From positions 1 to 15,726 of the forward strand of contig JAGODU010000095.1 in assembly GCA_017998095.1 (NCBI GenBank): 15,726 nt of DNA, read 5' to 3'. The translations under genes were made by a program, and so were the position numbers. The notes under the pieces were generated by a model, which was not told the origin of the DNA, searched no databases, and saw nothing but the letters and a program-made list of their open reading frames with translations. Shown here piece by piece: positions 5,781-14,182 of this stretch (position 1 is the first letter of the stretch; each line of letters opens with the position of its first letter). This stretch comes from Prolixibacteraceae bacterium (lineage in GTDB: Bacteria > Bacteroidota > Bacteroidia > Bacteroidales > Prolixibacteraceae).

Positions 5781-8372
5781 TTATAAAAGTCGGTTCATAT
5801 CTTCATCAAACTCTTTACGTCTTAAATCCCTGTTAAAGAAATGGAATCCCCAAATCCTGTAATTATTGTCGTCTGCAAATTTAACTATAGGAATCGCATT
5901 TGACTCAAGTTGCAATAAAAAATCTTCTTTCCAACTATCATTTTTGACAAGGTGGGTACCTTTCGGCTCAATAAATATCTGTAGTTGCTCATACCCATTA
6001 ACTTTAGGCGAATGTAAAAATAATAGATAATCTGGTTCGAAGCGTTCACCACCATCAAAAGAATATATTGCTAATTGACGTTCATTTCGTATTAGATAAA
6101 CTTTATCATACTTAGCTTTTAGTTTATCGACATACTGCTTAAAATACGCAATAAATGCTTTTTCTTCCGATGTTCCATAGTTATCTTCAAACACAAACCA
6201 ATCTTCTTTAGATAAATCAAGCTTCCAGGCCATAGGAACAGTATTATCGTTTTGTGAAACACCTAAGCCTCCATCGGTAGGATTAGTATAATTTACCCGC
6301 TTATCTTTAAATACCTCTCGAATATATTTTGCCATGAATGTTTTAGAACCTTCATAAGTTTCTTCAATATTAGAGATTGAAGTAGCTATTTTTTTCAAAA
6401 CATTGACGCAAGCCACATAAAGGATAGCAGGTGAAGGATCCTCATATCTTGATGTAATATCTATTTTTACATTTCCAAGATACTTATCGTCAAAGATAAA
6501 TTGGTTAATAGATTTTAATTGTGGGAAATAGCTTTTTAGTCTATTGAACTTAAACACATCATACTTACGAAGAGCTCGATGTACAATCGAATAATTAATC
6601 CTCGCTATTTCAGCAAAAGATGTATGTTTAGTGTATGTTGTTACCGAACTCTCTTTTGTTCCTTCTTCGCCTAACATTAATGTATCCTCAGCTGCTCGTC
6701 CAGTTGCAATAGTAACATCATATGTATGATTGCGTATAGTAGGTGAAAGACCGGTAACCTCTGATCTGCTTTTTATTAGTCTTTCATTATAGAATACATA
6801 TCCTTGCTGATAAAGCGGATCTGCCTTAAACTCATCCTTTAATTTATATGTTCTAGTGACTGTGTTTTCCATATCGATACCAATCTCTTTTAGCGCCCTA
6901 TATAATTCGGCAATATAACGAGATTCGTTTTGACAATGATAATATAGTTCCTCACAGATGCGAAGGGGGTGATCCAAATCTTTATCGAATTTTCGCTGAT
7001 ATTTATTCTGCCATTCTTCCAACTTAAACGGATAATACCTTGCTCCTCGTCCTATAAGCTGTGCTTCTGCTATTGTCGTTTTCCCGGGGATGCCATTCTT
7101 GGCATCTCGAGTTTCATAAAGACGTACAATGTCAAACAAATTTAGTACATCCCAACCTTCATCTAGTTTTCTTACTTCAAAAATTGCTCGGTAAGGATTA
7201 TTAGCATCTTCAAGCGAATTGACAATTATTTGATTCTTTTCGGCCTCAGCATCTTCGTTAACTGAAAGACACTTATCCTCCCCAAAAGCTTCTTTTAGTT
7301 CTTGTGCTAATTGCTCAAAGGTTATTCCGTTTTTTTCAAAATACGAATAAACCTTTTTCATAGTATCTATTTCCGTAATATCTGCCAGTCGTTCTAGTAC
7401 TGAACCATTCAGATTTTTTATGGTATCAATAAACTCTTTCATAAACGCTTTGCTTTCAGCAATAGTCTTAGCCTTAAATAGAACGACTGGTTTACATCTT
7501 ATGCGAAAATCTTCGAATATTTTTAAGCGGTATTGACTTAATACTATCGCCTGTAATGCTCGTTCCATAATTGATATGTCAGAACGCATAGTACGTATTT
7601 CCTTTGAGTATCCATCGTCTCTAAATTTTTTTAGAGGATAATCGAATATTATTTTGTTCTCATACTCGCGTTTTATATTTTCGTTTGCAAGGTCACATGT
7701 TGCAGTAAATTCGAGTAATACATTTTGATTGTTCATTTCAAAAATACTCTTAACTGTACTTTCCCAGCTCCTATAATTTTCAATTTCTTCTTTGTTGCCG
7801 CGGCGAGTATCAACATTGAGATGGTGGGCTTCGTCCGATATAAGAACTATTTTATTATCACGAAAATCATCTATAGAAACAGAGTTTTCTTTGACAAACC
7901 ATATATCTGAATGAAGCCCTTGTATAGTTGTAAAGCAAATATTTATCGCATTCGGATCGCTTGCTTGGAAGTTATTAACTTCACGAATTTTAACTTTTTC
8001 TCCATCAATATTAATTTCATCAGCAAAAAGATACTTCGATGAAGTACGATTTAAGAAATTTTCTTTTGTTTTTTGTACTATATTAGATAGATTTACAAAA
8101 AATAGAAAATTTCTATATCCCTGTTTAAAAAGATATAGCATAAGTCCTGCCATAATTAGCGTTTTTCCACTACCGGTTGCCATATGAAAAAGTGTCTGTG
8201 TTGGCTTTCTACAAAGTGCTTCATTTTCAAAATATGTTATAAAATTACAAAAAGCATCTTTTTGATACGGGCGTAATTCAAAAGATGGATTCAGATTATC
8301 AGGAATGTATTTTGGTAATTCTTTGTATGCTCCAAAATTCTTTGCTTGTTCGATTTGCTCGTATAGGTACAC
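5781..8372 (-). CDS. res: Type III restriction endonuclease subunit Res
   Basis: An 863-residue restriction subunit that works in complex with Mod. Type III enzymes use ATP to communicate between two sites in opposite orientation and cut about 25-27 bases from one of them. The superfamily 2 motor has Walker A MATGSGKT (64-71), DEAH (180-183), TAT motif III (about 223-225), KLDEGWDV (402-409) and motif VI QLIGRGARY (438-446). The nuclease domain is at the C-terminus: PD at 780-781 and EPK at 802-804, a PD-(D/E)xK core. All key residues are present. The start is GTG at 8372-8370, two bases after the mod stop, and its GAGGGGG ribosome binding site lies in the end of mod. The two genes are therefore translationally close and made together. 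Length is slightly below many Res proteins but complete. Confidence 0.95.
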   Translation of the reverse strand: MYLYEQIEQAKNFGAYKELPKYIPDNLNPSFELRPYQKDAFCNFITYFENEALCRKPTQTLFHMATGSGKTLIMAGLMLYLFKQGYRNFLFFVNLSNIVQKTKENFLNRTSSKYLFADEINIDGEKVKIREVNNFQASDPNAINICFTTIQGLHSDIWFVKENSVSIDDFRDNKIVLISDEAHHLNVDTRRGNKEEIENYRSWESTVKSIFEMNNQNVLLEFTATCDLANENIKREYENKIIFDYPLKKFRDDGYSKEIRTMRSDISIMERALQAIVLSQYRLKIFEDFRIRCKPVVLFKAKTIAESKAFMKEFIDTIKNLNGSVLERLADITEIDTMKKVYSYFEKNGITFEQLAQELKEAFGEDKCLSVNEDAEAEKNQIIVNSLEDANNPYRAIFEVRKLDEGWDVLNLFDIVRLYETRDAKNGIPGKTTIAEAQLIGRGARYYPFKLEEWQNKYQRKFDKDLDHPLRICEELYYHCQNESRYIAELYRALKEIGIDMENTVTRTYKLKDEFKADPLYQQGYVFYNERLIKSRSEVTGLSPTIRNHTYDVTIATGRAAEDTLMLGEEGTKESSVTTYTKHTSFAEIARINYSIVHRALRKYDVFKFNRLKSYFPQLKSINQFIFDDKYLGNVKIDITSRYEDPSPAILYVACVNVLKKIATSISNIEETYEGSKTFMAKYIREVFKDKRVNYTNPTDGGLGVSQNDNTVPMAWKLDLSKEDWFVFEDNYGTSEEKAFIAYFKQYVDKLKAKYDKVYLIRNERQLAIYSFDGGERFEPDYLLFLHSPKVNGYEQLQIFIEPKGTHLVKNDSWKEDFLLQLESNAIPIVKFADDNNYRIWGFHFFNRDLRRKEFDEDMNRLL

Positions 8373-8374
8373 TA

Positions 8375-10066
8375 TTATACCCCCTCGTAAAAGCTTTTTG
8401 TAAATGCCTTGTCAGCGTCTGAAATATTATAATCTTCATCATCAATATCACAGTAATTAACGTAAAGTTGATTTTTATCTAGCAACTCCACAAATAAACG
8501 CTTTTTTTCTTCAAATGAGAGAGATTTAAAATCCTCTGCTTCAGGATTAATATCTTGAGGATTTACATAACAGCTTATAAAACCGGTCTTTTTTATTTCA
8601 CGCCAAATATCAGCAAGCTCTTTATCATTTTCAGCGATTTGTATGCGATCAACATATTTTTGATTTAGTTTTGCAAGCTCGCAATACACGAAAGAGCCTC
8701 CGCCTTGCCAGTTAACATCTTTGGATATTCCGCCTTGTTCTCCTTCAATGACTTTTTTTAGCCTTCCTACTGTAATAGTATCTATGTAGTCCATTTGTTC
8801 TACACCTATATAGCGTCTGCCCATTTTGTGTGCGACCGCAGCAGTCGTACCGGAGCCTAAATGAAAATCAAGTACTAAATCCCCTGGCTTTGAAGATGTT
8901 TCAATTATTCTAGAAATTAATTTTTCGGGCTTTTGTGTCGAAAACCCTGTTCGTTCCTCTGCGTTAACAACAGTTTGAAAACTTGCAATATCATCCCAAA
9001 CATCGGATACAGGAATTCCTTTAGCCTCATCTAAGTAAAGGCGCCTTTCTTTTGTAATTACTTTATACCTTCTGCCATTTTCGTCAACACTCGAAAATCT
9101 CTCTAATTGTTCTTTACTATATGGAAGAAAAGTTTTATTAAAAGTAAACTCATTACTCTTTGTATAAAATAAGATAGTTTCATGACCTCTAACATAATTA
9201 TTTATCAAGCTTTTATATCCAGAAACTCCTTTTAACACCCATATTATTTCCCTTTGAAAATTTTCGACTCCAAAAATTTCATCCATCAATACTTTTAAAT
9301 AATGAAGTTCGTTATTGTCAATTTGAACATAAATACTACCATTGTTTGCTAAAAGCTTTTTTGCTATTTCTAAACGGTTCTTCATAAATGTTAACCACGT
9401 AGAGTGATTAAAGCTATCATTATATTTAAAACTATCATTACCTGTATTATATGGAGGATCTATATATATAAGATTTACCTGACCTTCATATCTTTTTAAC
9501 AATGAAGCAATAGCAAGAAGATTATTACCTTTAATAATAAGGTTATCAGTATCTTTGAACTCTGTAATCGATTCTACTCCGTCAGCAGTATAACGTTTTG
9601 CATTCATGAATACCTTTGGATAAAGAAGCCTGTCTACTTCATCCGGTGCAAGTGTTTCATTATAGAATATCTCATCCCGCTTTTGATCTTCTTTCGTTTG
9701 TCCTCCTTCGAGAACGCAGTCTTTATAAGGGAAAACGAGAACAACATCCTTTGAGGTAGATATGTACTCATCCCGGCTATTTACAAGACCAATTTTATTT
9801 TTATAACGAGTATATGAATCAGGCAAGAATTCTCTATTATTGATAACCCAACCGAAGCCGACTTTATCAAAAACGAGAACACCTTCAACGTCGGCAAAAA
9901 AGCGCTTTTTTGTTTCTTCGTTAGATAAAAGCAATTTAATGAGTTTTGAATCCATTTGCATTGCTGCCTCGTATACGGAATTGCGAAGCAATTCCCCGTT
10001 ATCAGTAAAAAAACGTTGATCCTGTTTTAGTACTTCAAGAACAGTATTAAAAAATTGATTATACAT
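8375..10066 (-). CDS. mod: Type III DNA adenine-N6 methyltransferase subunit Mod
   Basis: A 563-residue modification subunit that recognises the site and methylates adenine on one strand, protecting host DNA and guiding Res. The motif order is that of beta-class methyltransferases: DPPYNTGN (catalytic motif IV, 203-210) first, then a variable region at about 235-360 that probably holds the target-recognition domain. STQKPEKLI (366-374) and the AdoMet-binding motif FHLGSGTT (391-398) come after it. The usual F-x-G-x-G is kept as FHLGSG. GAGG about 9 bases before the ATG supports the start at 10066. No simple-sequence repeat is seen in the 5' part, so there is no sign of phase variation. It follows a small XRE gene 100 bases upstream and precedes res by 2 bases. 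It is somewhat shorter than many Mod proteins, and the site it recognises cannot be read from sequence. Confidence 0.95.
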   Translation of the reverse strand: MYNQFFNTVLEVLKQDQRFFTDNGELLRNSVYEAAMQMDSKLIKLLLSNEETKKRFFADVEGVLVFDKVGFGWVINNREFLPDSYTRYKNKIGLVNSRDEYISTSKDVVLVFPYKDCVLEGGQTKEDQKRDEIFYNETLAPDEVDRLLYPKVFMNAKRYTADGVESITEFKDTDNLIIKGNNLLAIASLLKRYEGQVNLIYIDPPYNTGNDSFKYNDSFNHSTWLTFMKNRLEIAKKLLANNGSIYVQIDNNELHYLKVLMDEIFGVENFQREIIWVLKGVSGYKSLINNYVRGHETILFYTKSNEFTFNKTFLPYSKEQLERFSSVDENGRRYKVITKERRLYLDEAKGIPVSDVWDDIASFQTVVNAEERTGFSTQKPEKLISRIIETSSKPGDLVLDFHLGSGTTAAVAHKMGRRYIGVEQMDYIDTITVGRLKKVIEGEQGGISKDVNWQGGGSFVYCELAKLNQKYVDRIQIAENDKELADIWREIKKTGFISCYVNPQDINPEAEDFKSLSFEEKKRLFVELLDKNQLYVNYCDIDDEDYNISDADKAFTKSFYEGV

Positions 10067-10137
10067 CTTTATAACCTCACTTTAAAAATTTTATTAATTT
10101 ATGTTTTTTCATAATAATTCAATTAGCGTCATTGTTG

Positions 10138-10150
10138 CTTAACTATTAAG
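10138..10150. promoter_or_regulatory. Small palindrome between the XRE gene and mod
   Basis: CTTAA-CTA-TTAAG is a perfect 5-base-arm palindrome in the 100-base gap between the regulator stop and mod. It could be an operator for the regulator or nothing at all; short AT-rich palindromes are common. Confidence 0.25.
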
Positions 10151-10166
10151 TAAAAGCTGTTGCTAC

Positions 10167-10373
10167 CTATTCATCTGGCTCAATCTCCATAATATCGGAA
10201 ATATCACACTTTAATGCCTTGCAAATCTTCACAAGCACATCGGTCGTAACATTTTCGTTTTTACCCAGTTTTGCCATAGAAGATGTACTAATACCAGCCG
10301 CTTCTCTTAAGTCTTTCTTTTTCATATCTTTATCAATTAAGAGTTTCCATAGTTTTTTATAGCTTACGGCCAT
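10167..10373 (-). CDS. Small XRE-type helix-turn-helix regulator of the type III R-M locus
   Basis: A 68-residue Cro/C1-type regulator starting MAVSYKKLW, consisting almost wholly of the DNA-binding domain, with a short acidic tail (EIEPDE). The ATG at 10373 is preferred over an upstream in-frame start at 10406 because GAGGTGA (complement of 10379-10385) ends 5 bases before it. It resembles the regulator at 603-812 in length and sequence. It is the first gene of the minus-strand set XRE, mod, res, and it faces the ImmA/IrrE-type protease gene. The perfect inverted repeat at 10418-10460 in the shared promoter region is the obvious candidate binding site. In many R-M loci a small XRE protein (C protein) times expression of the toxic nuclease, which would suit this position; the role is inferred. 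Confidence 0.88.
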   Translation of the reverse strand: MAVSYKKLWKLLIDKDMKKKDLREAAGISTSSMAKLGKNENVTTDVLVKICKALKCDISDIMEIEPDE

Positions 10374-10396
10374 AATTGTCACCTCGCTCGTTATAA

Positions 10397-10425
10397 AGAA
10401 TATCATAAAGTAAGCTGAAACACAA
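10397..10425 (-). promoter_or_regulatory. Predicted promoter for the XRE-mod-res operon
   Basis: On the minus strand, TTGTGT (complement of 10420-10425) and TATTCT (complement of 10397-10402) are 17 bases apart. Transcription would begin near 10390, a few bases before the XRE ribosome binding site. The -35 box lies within the left arm of the inverted repeat. Confidence 0.5.
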
Positions 10426-10460
10426 TAAAAATTTGAGCCCGCAAATTAATTATTGTGTTT
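10418..10460. promoter_or_regulatory. Symmetric operator between divergent promoters
   Basis: AAACACAATAA (10418-10428) and TTATTGTGTTT (10450-10460) are perfect reverse complements. A second pair, AATTTG (10430-10435) and CAAATT (10442-10447), is nested inside almost on the same centre. Each outer arm contains the predicted TTGTGT -35 box of one of the two divergent promoters. A dimeric regulator bound here would block both transcripts. The nearby XRE protein is the likely ligand. Confidence 0.65.
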
Positions 10461-10480
10461 TGCGAAATTCATGCTATAAT
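10453..10480 (+). promoter_or_regulatory. Extended -10 promoter for the ImmA/IrrE-type gene
   Basis: TTGTGT (10453-10458), a 16-base spacer and a perfect TATAAT (10475-10480) preceded by TGC, which forms an extended -10. Transcription would start near 10487, about 45 bases before the ATG. The -35 box lies in the right arm of the inverted repeat. Confidence 0.7.
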
Positions 10481-10531
10481 TTACATAAGGAAATATTTGG
10501 TCTGAAATGATGGTAATCAGGGAGGTACGGT

Positions 10532-12451
10532 ATGGCAAGTGTCAGCTCGTTCAGAGATGTTATTGCAAATATGTATTATAACGAACTCTTTGACGAATTG
10601 TCCGAGTATATAGAGGACAACCCGGATAAGCTTGAATCCAACTCATACCGTGTGCAATCACCGGATGAAGCGGCATTATCCGACTTTGACATCATAATGA
10701 TAGACATAACTGACTCGCCTGGTAACAGTATTTTATTTGATGTAATTGTTTCCGCAGAAGTTGAAATAGCAGAAACAGTACGAAGGAATCGCGAGACTGA
10801 TGGTATAGAACAATGGTTCCGTATCTCCTGCAGAGCTGACCTTGATGACGGAATTCAGAATTTTCAAATCAACTCTGTTTCAATATACAACAAGTACAGA
10901 GAAAGCAAATTAGGCAGACTGTCTGAGTATTTAGTACCAATTATAGAAAAGGAACAGTTTGACAATGTTGCTACTGAATTTCTAAATGAGTTTTGCCCAG
11001 AAGCATTAAGTACTCCTATGCCCATTCCAGTAGATGAAGTAGTGAAAAGAATGGGGCTTAAGGTTAAGGAAATCCAGCTTACAAAGCATTTCACTATATT
11101 TGGTCAAATAGTCTTTGGCGATTGCACAATAGAGTATTACGACAGAAATGAAAGAACATATAAGCCTTTGGAAGTTTCAAGAGGAACAATTCTCGTGGAT
11201 CCTAATGTGTATTTCATGCGAAACATAGGGTGCATGAACAATACCATTATTCATGAGTGTGTCCACTGGTATAAGCATAGAAAATACCATGAGTTAGTTA
11301 AGACGTATAACAGCGATGCTTTGCTCATAAGCTGCAGGGTAAACGAAACAACTAAATACAAACAGCAATGGACGCCAGAAGACTGGATGGAATGGCATGC
11401 TAACGGAATTGCACCACGAATCCTTATGCCTAGATCAATGACCATTAAAAAGATTGAGGAGCTAATTAAAAAGAATGAGCTCCTTTTTGGTACTTACGAC
11501 AGGCTAAATATAATGGAAAATGTCGTGTATGAATTAGCTGACTTCTTCCAGGTGTCAAGGATAGCGGCCAAAATAAGGATGATTGACCTTGGATATAAGG
11601 AAGTTGAAGGTGTATATACCTACGTAGATGACCATTTTATCAGCAATTATTCATTTAAGGCAGACTCATTACATAAGAATCAAACATACAGTATTAGCCT
11701 AAGTGATTCTTTTTTTGAATACTATGCAAATCCGGAATTCGCAAAGATTATAGACAGCGGTAATTTTATTTATGTTGACGGTCATTACGTTATTAACGAC
11801 TCCAAATACATTAAAAGGTTAGAAAATGGAAGCATTGATCTTACAGACTATGCAAAACTGCATGTAGATGAATGCTGCCTTCTGTTTGATTTAAAATTAA
11901 ATAAAGCCTCCAAAATGGACATTGTAGTATACCTCGATTCTATAATGTTCCGTAAAGCTACACCGGATTATAACAGAGTGCCGACATTTAATCCGGACAA
12001 GCATAATATGGAAGTATTTAATCGTTCAGAAGAGCTAAAGAAATTTCACGAAGAATTCGTCGAAGAAGGTCAGCATTTGAGCCGTACAACCCAGACATTT
12101 TCCCAAGCGGTATACGGACATATCAAAAGGAAAGGCTACAATAAGGTTGTTTTTATAGAAAAGACTTTGCTTTCAGGAAAAACATATGACAGAATAAAAA
12201 ATAATGAACTTAACAATCCAACTTTAGAAACCGTTGTTGCAATCTGCATCGGATTGGAGCTTAGCCCTACATACAGTGAAGAGATATTAAGGCTTGCCGG
12301 ATATACTCTCAATAACACTCCACAGCAATTGGCGTATAAAAAGCTTATCCATTCGTATAGAGGGCATTCAATATATGAATGCAATGAAGTTTTGGAAGCC
12401 TTGGGACTTTCCCCTCTTTGTGCAAAGGCATATAAAGAAATGATAAGTTAA
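10532..12451 (+). CDS. Large ImmA/IrrE-family metalloprotease with C-terminal HTH-like region
   Basis: A 639-residue protein. HECVH at 241-245 is the HExxH zinc-protease motif. WMEWHANGIAPRILMP (about 285-300) is the family's second motif, with Glu 287 as probable third zinc ligand. Residues 1-230 are an N-terminal region I do not recognise, much longer than in compact ImmA proteins. FFQVSRIAAKIRMIDLGY (about 338-355) is the short helical region usual after the protease core. The last about 120 residues (RIKNNELNNPTLETVVAIC and around) look like a degenerate XRE-type helix-turn-helix. GGGAGG just before the ATG at 10532 supports the start. ImmA of ICEBs1 cleaves the element's repressor; IrrE/DdrO works similarly. 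The facing XRE gene (10167-10373) is the natural candidate substrate, which would make this an anti-repressor for the R-M operon. That link is inference. Confidence 0.8.
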   Translation: MASVSSFRDVIANMYYNELFDELSEYIEDNPDKLESNSYRVQSPDEAALSDFDIIMIDITDSPGNSILFDVIVSAEVEIAETVRRNRETDGIEQWFRISCRADLDDGIQNFQINSVSIYNKYRESKLGRLSEYLVPIIEKEQFDNVATEFLNEFCPEALSTPMPIPVDEVVKRMGLKVKEIQLTKHFTIFGQIVFGDCTIEYYDRNERTYKPLEVSRGTILVDPNVYFMRNIGCMNNTIIHECVHWYKHRKYHELVKTYNSDALLISCRVNETTKYKQQWTPEDWMEWHANGIAPRILMPRSMTIKKIEELIKKNELLFGTYDRLNIMENVVYELADFFQVSRIAAKIRMIDLGYKEVEGVYTYVDDHFISNYSFKADSLHKNQTYSISLSDSFFEYYANPEFAKIIDSGNFIYVDGHYVINDSKYIKRLENGSIDLTDYAKLHVDECCLLFDLKLNKASKMDIVVYLDSIMFRKATPDYNRVPTFNPDKHNMEVFNRSEELKKFHEEFVEEGQHLSRTTQTFSQAVYGHIKRKGYNKVVFIEKTLLSGKTYDRIKNNELNNPTLETVVAICIGLELSPTYSEEILRLAGYTLNNTPQQLAYKKLIHSYRGHSIYECNEVLEALGLSPLCAKAYKEMIS

Positions 12452-12458
12452 AAAAATT

Positions 12459-12490
12459 GTTGGACTTCTGAAGTCCAACTTTTTATATTT
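12459..12490 (+). terminator. Strong Rho-independent terminator after the protease gene
   Basis: GTTGGACTT (12459-12467) and AAGTCCAAC (12471-12479) form a perfect 9-bp stem with a CTG loop. TTTTTATATTTT follows and a run of A precedes. It begins 8 bases after the stop at 12451; the A-run could make it work for the opposite strand as well. Confidence 0.9.
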
Positions 12491-12517
12491 TAAACCGGCT
12501 ATTATAATGAGATTTTA

Positions 12518-12569
12518 AGCCATTATGCAAAAAAGGCGCAAAAACCTTACTGCATAATGGCTATTTTTT
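12518..12569 (+). terminator. Second terminator-like hairpin
   Basis: AGCCATTATGCA (12518-12529) and TGCATAATGGCT (12551-12562) pair perfectly over 12 bp. The loop is A-rich (21 bases) and a run of seven T follows at 12564-12570. Coming right after another terminator, it insulates the following module and may mark a boundary between elements. Confidence 0.75.
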
Positions 12570-12580
12570 TGCCAAAATCA

Positions 12581-12649
12581 TGGACTTTAGATGTCCAGAC
12601 AGGCTTTAACAATTCAAGTAGCATTGAGTCAGAGAGTTGGCCAACCCTC
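12581..12649. promoter_or_regulatory. Two palindromic sites before the helicase gene
   Basis: TGGAC (12581-12585) and GTCCA (12593-12597) flank 7 bases; the whole resembles the stem of the terminator at 12459, GGACTTTAGATGTCC against GGACTTCTGAAGTCC. Further on, GAGAGTTGGCCAACCCTC (12632-12649) is an 18-base palindrome with one mismatched pair. Either could be an operator for the replication module. No clear -10/-35 pair is visible here. Confidence 0.35.
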
Positions 12650-12674
12650 AAAATTGAAGGATGGAGGATATAAG

Positions 12675-14182
12675 ATGCAAGACTCTATGAACAATGCAAA
12701 AACGCTGTCAATAATTTCAATGCCCATAAAGGGCAGACCATATAAGCATCAGATTCGTGCTTTCAATTTCATCTGTAGTCTATTTGGGCTTTTGAAGGGT
12801 GGTGGTGTTCCTGCCATTTCCGGATGGGGTGCAGCGCTCCTGATGGAAATGGGTTGACCGGCACCGGAAAAACGCTTGTCTCAATCGCCATTATAGGCGC
12901 ATTGCTTGCTGCAGGAAGAATAAAACGTGTGCTGATTGTTGCTCCGCTTTCCATACTTGGAGTGTGGCAAGATGAGTTTAAACGGTTCGCAGATTATCCA
13001 TATCAGCTTATAGTCCTTAATGGCACGATTCAAAAGAAAATCCAACAGCTAAGATTTTTAACTGGCGAAGGTATCCATGTAGTGGTAGTCAACTATGAAT
13101 CAGCATGGCGAATGGAAAAAGAACTGGCAAACTGGCATCCTGACCTTATCATCGCTGATGAAGGACACAAAATTAAAACTCATAATACAGCGGTTTCAAA
13201 AGCAATGCACCGATTGGGCTTGCTTGCCCGGTATCGGCTCTTGTTGACAGGAACGGTTATAACCAACAAAGCCATTGACGTATTCAGCCAATATAAATTT
13301 CTCGATCCACGCATCTTTGGCAACAGCTTTTATGCATTCCGAAACCGGTATTTCAACATGGTTGGCTATGGCAACCATACGCCAGTGCTGAAAAAATCAA
13401 TGGAACAGGATTTGATGAAGAGGATCCACAGCATTGCATTCCGGGCGACCAAAGCTGAGTGTCTGGATTTGCCGGAAACTACCGATATTATTCGCCACAT
13501 TGAACTTGAGCCTGTAACTTTGAAGAAATATAAAGAGCTTGTCAAACAAAGCTATACTGAGCTTTCAGCAGGAGAAGTAACAGCTACAAATGTATTAACA
13601 CGCTTGCTTCGTCTTTCGCAGTTAACCGGTGGCTTCATCGGAAGCGATGGTGGCGGGAAAATCGAGCAAGTCAGTCATGCCAAGTTGAAAGCTCTTGAAG
13701 ATATCCTTGAAAGCAGCATTCAAGAAGGGCATAAGCTGGTTGTCATAGCAAGGTTTATCCCTGAAATCCATGCCATATGCAAGATGCTGGAGAAGAAGAA
13801 CATCGGCTATGCGTGTATTTATGGGGCAACAAAGGATCGCCAAGAGCAAGTCAACCGGTTTCAATATGATCCTGACTGCTTGGTGTTCGTAGGCCAGATT
13901 GCAACTGCTGGACTTGGTATCACGCTAACCGCTGCAAGCACGATGGTATTTTACTCCCTAGATTACTCCATGTCGAATTTTGAGCAGACAAAAGCCCGCA
14001 TCCATAGAGTTGGACAGAAGAATGGCTGCACATATATCTACCTTATCGCCAAGGGAACTGTGGATTCAAAAATTCTGAATGCTCTGCGCAATAAGGCAGA
14101 TCTTGCAAAAATGCTGATAGACGACTACCGCAAAGGAGCAAACCCCTTTGCCCTAGAGGGAGGTGAAAGCTGTGAGCAATAA
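12675..14182 (+). pseudogene. SNF2-family DNA helicase/ATPase, frameshifted at Walker A
   Basis: The start is the ATG at 12675, 7 bases after GGAGG. Reading frame 1 gives MQDSMNNAKTL...KGRPYKHQIRAF...GAALLMEMG and stops at 12855-12857. The rest continues in another frame as TGKTLVSIAI to 14182. Removing 8 bases (for example 12855-12862, TGACCGGC) restores the expected MEMGTGKT and gives about 499 residues, a usual length for phage/ICE SNF2-type helicases. All later motifs are intact: APLSILGVW, IIADEGHKI (DEGH box), LLTGT, GLGITLTAASTMV and ARIHRVGQ (motif VI). Such helicases belong to the DNA replication modules of Firmicute phages and ICEs. An ATG at 12824 lies in the second frame and would keep GTGKT, but it lacks a good ribosome binding site. 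Either a true mutation or an assembly error. Confidence 0.85.

Noticed and set aside
9950..10066. Phase variation of mod
   Set aside because: No tandem simple repeat or long homopolymer was found at the 5' end of mod; the longest run seen is six bases.
12591..12674. Helicase start at ATG 12591
   Set aside because: No ribosome binding site there. The ATG at 12675 has GGAGG at the right distance, and the residues in between do not look like helicase.
12843..12865. Programmed ribosomal frameshifting in the helicase
   Set aside because: There is no slippery heptamer before the TGA, and joining the frames by simple slippage would leave surplus residues inside Walker A. An 8-base insertion explains it better.
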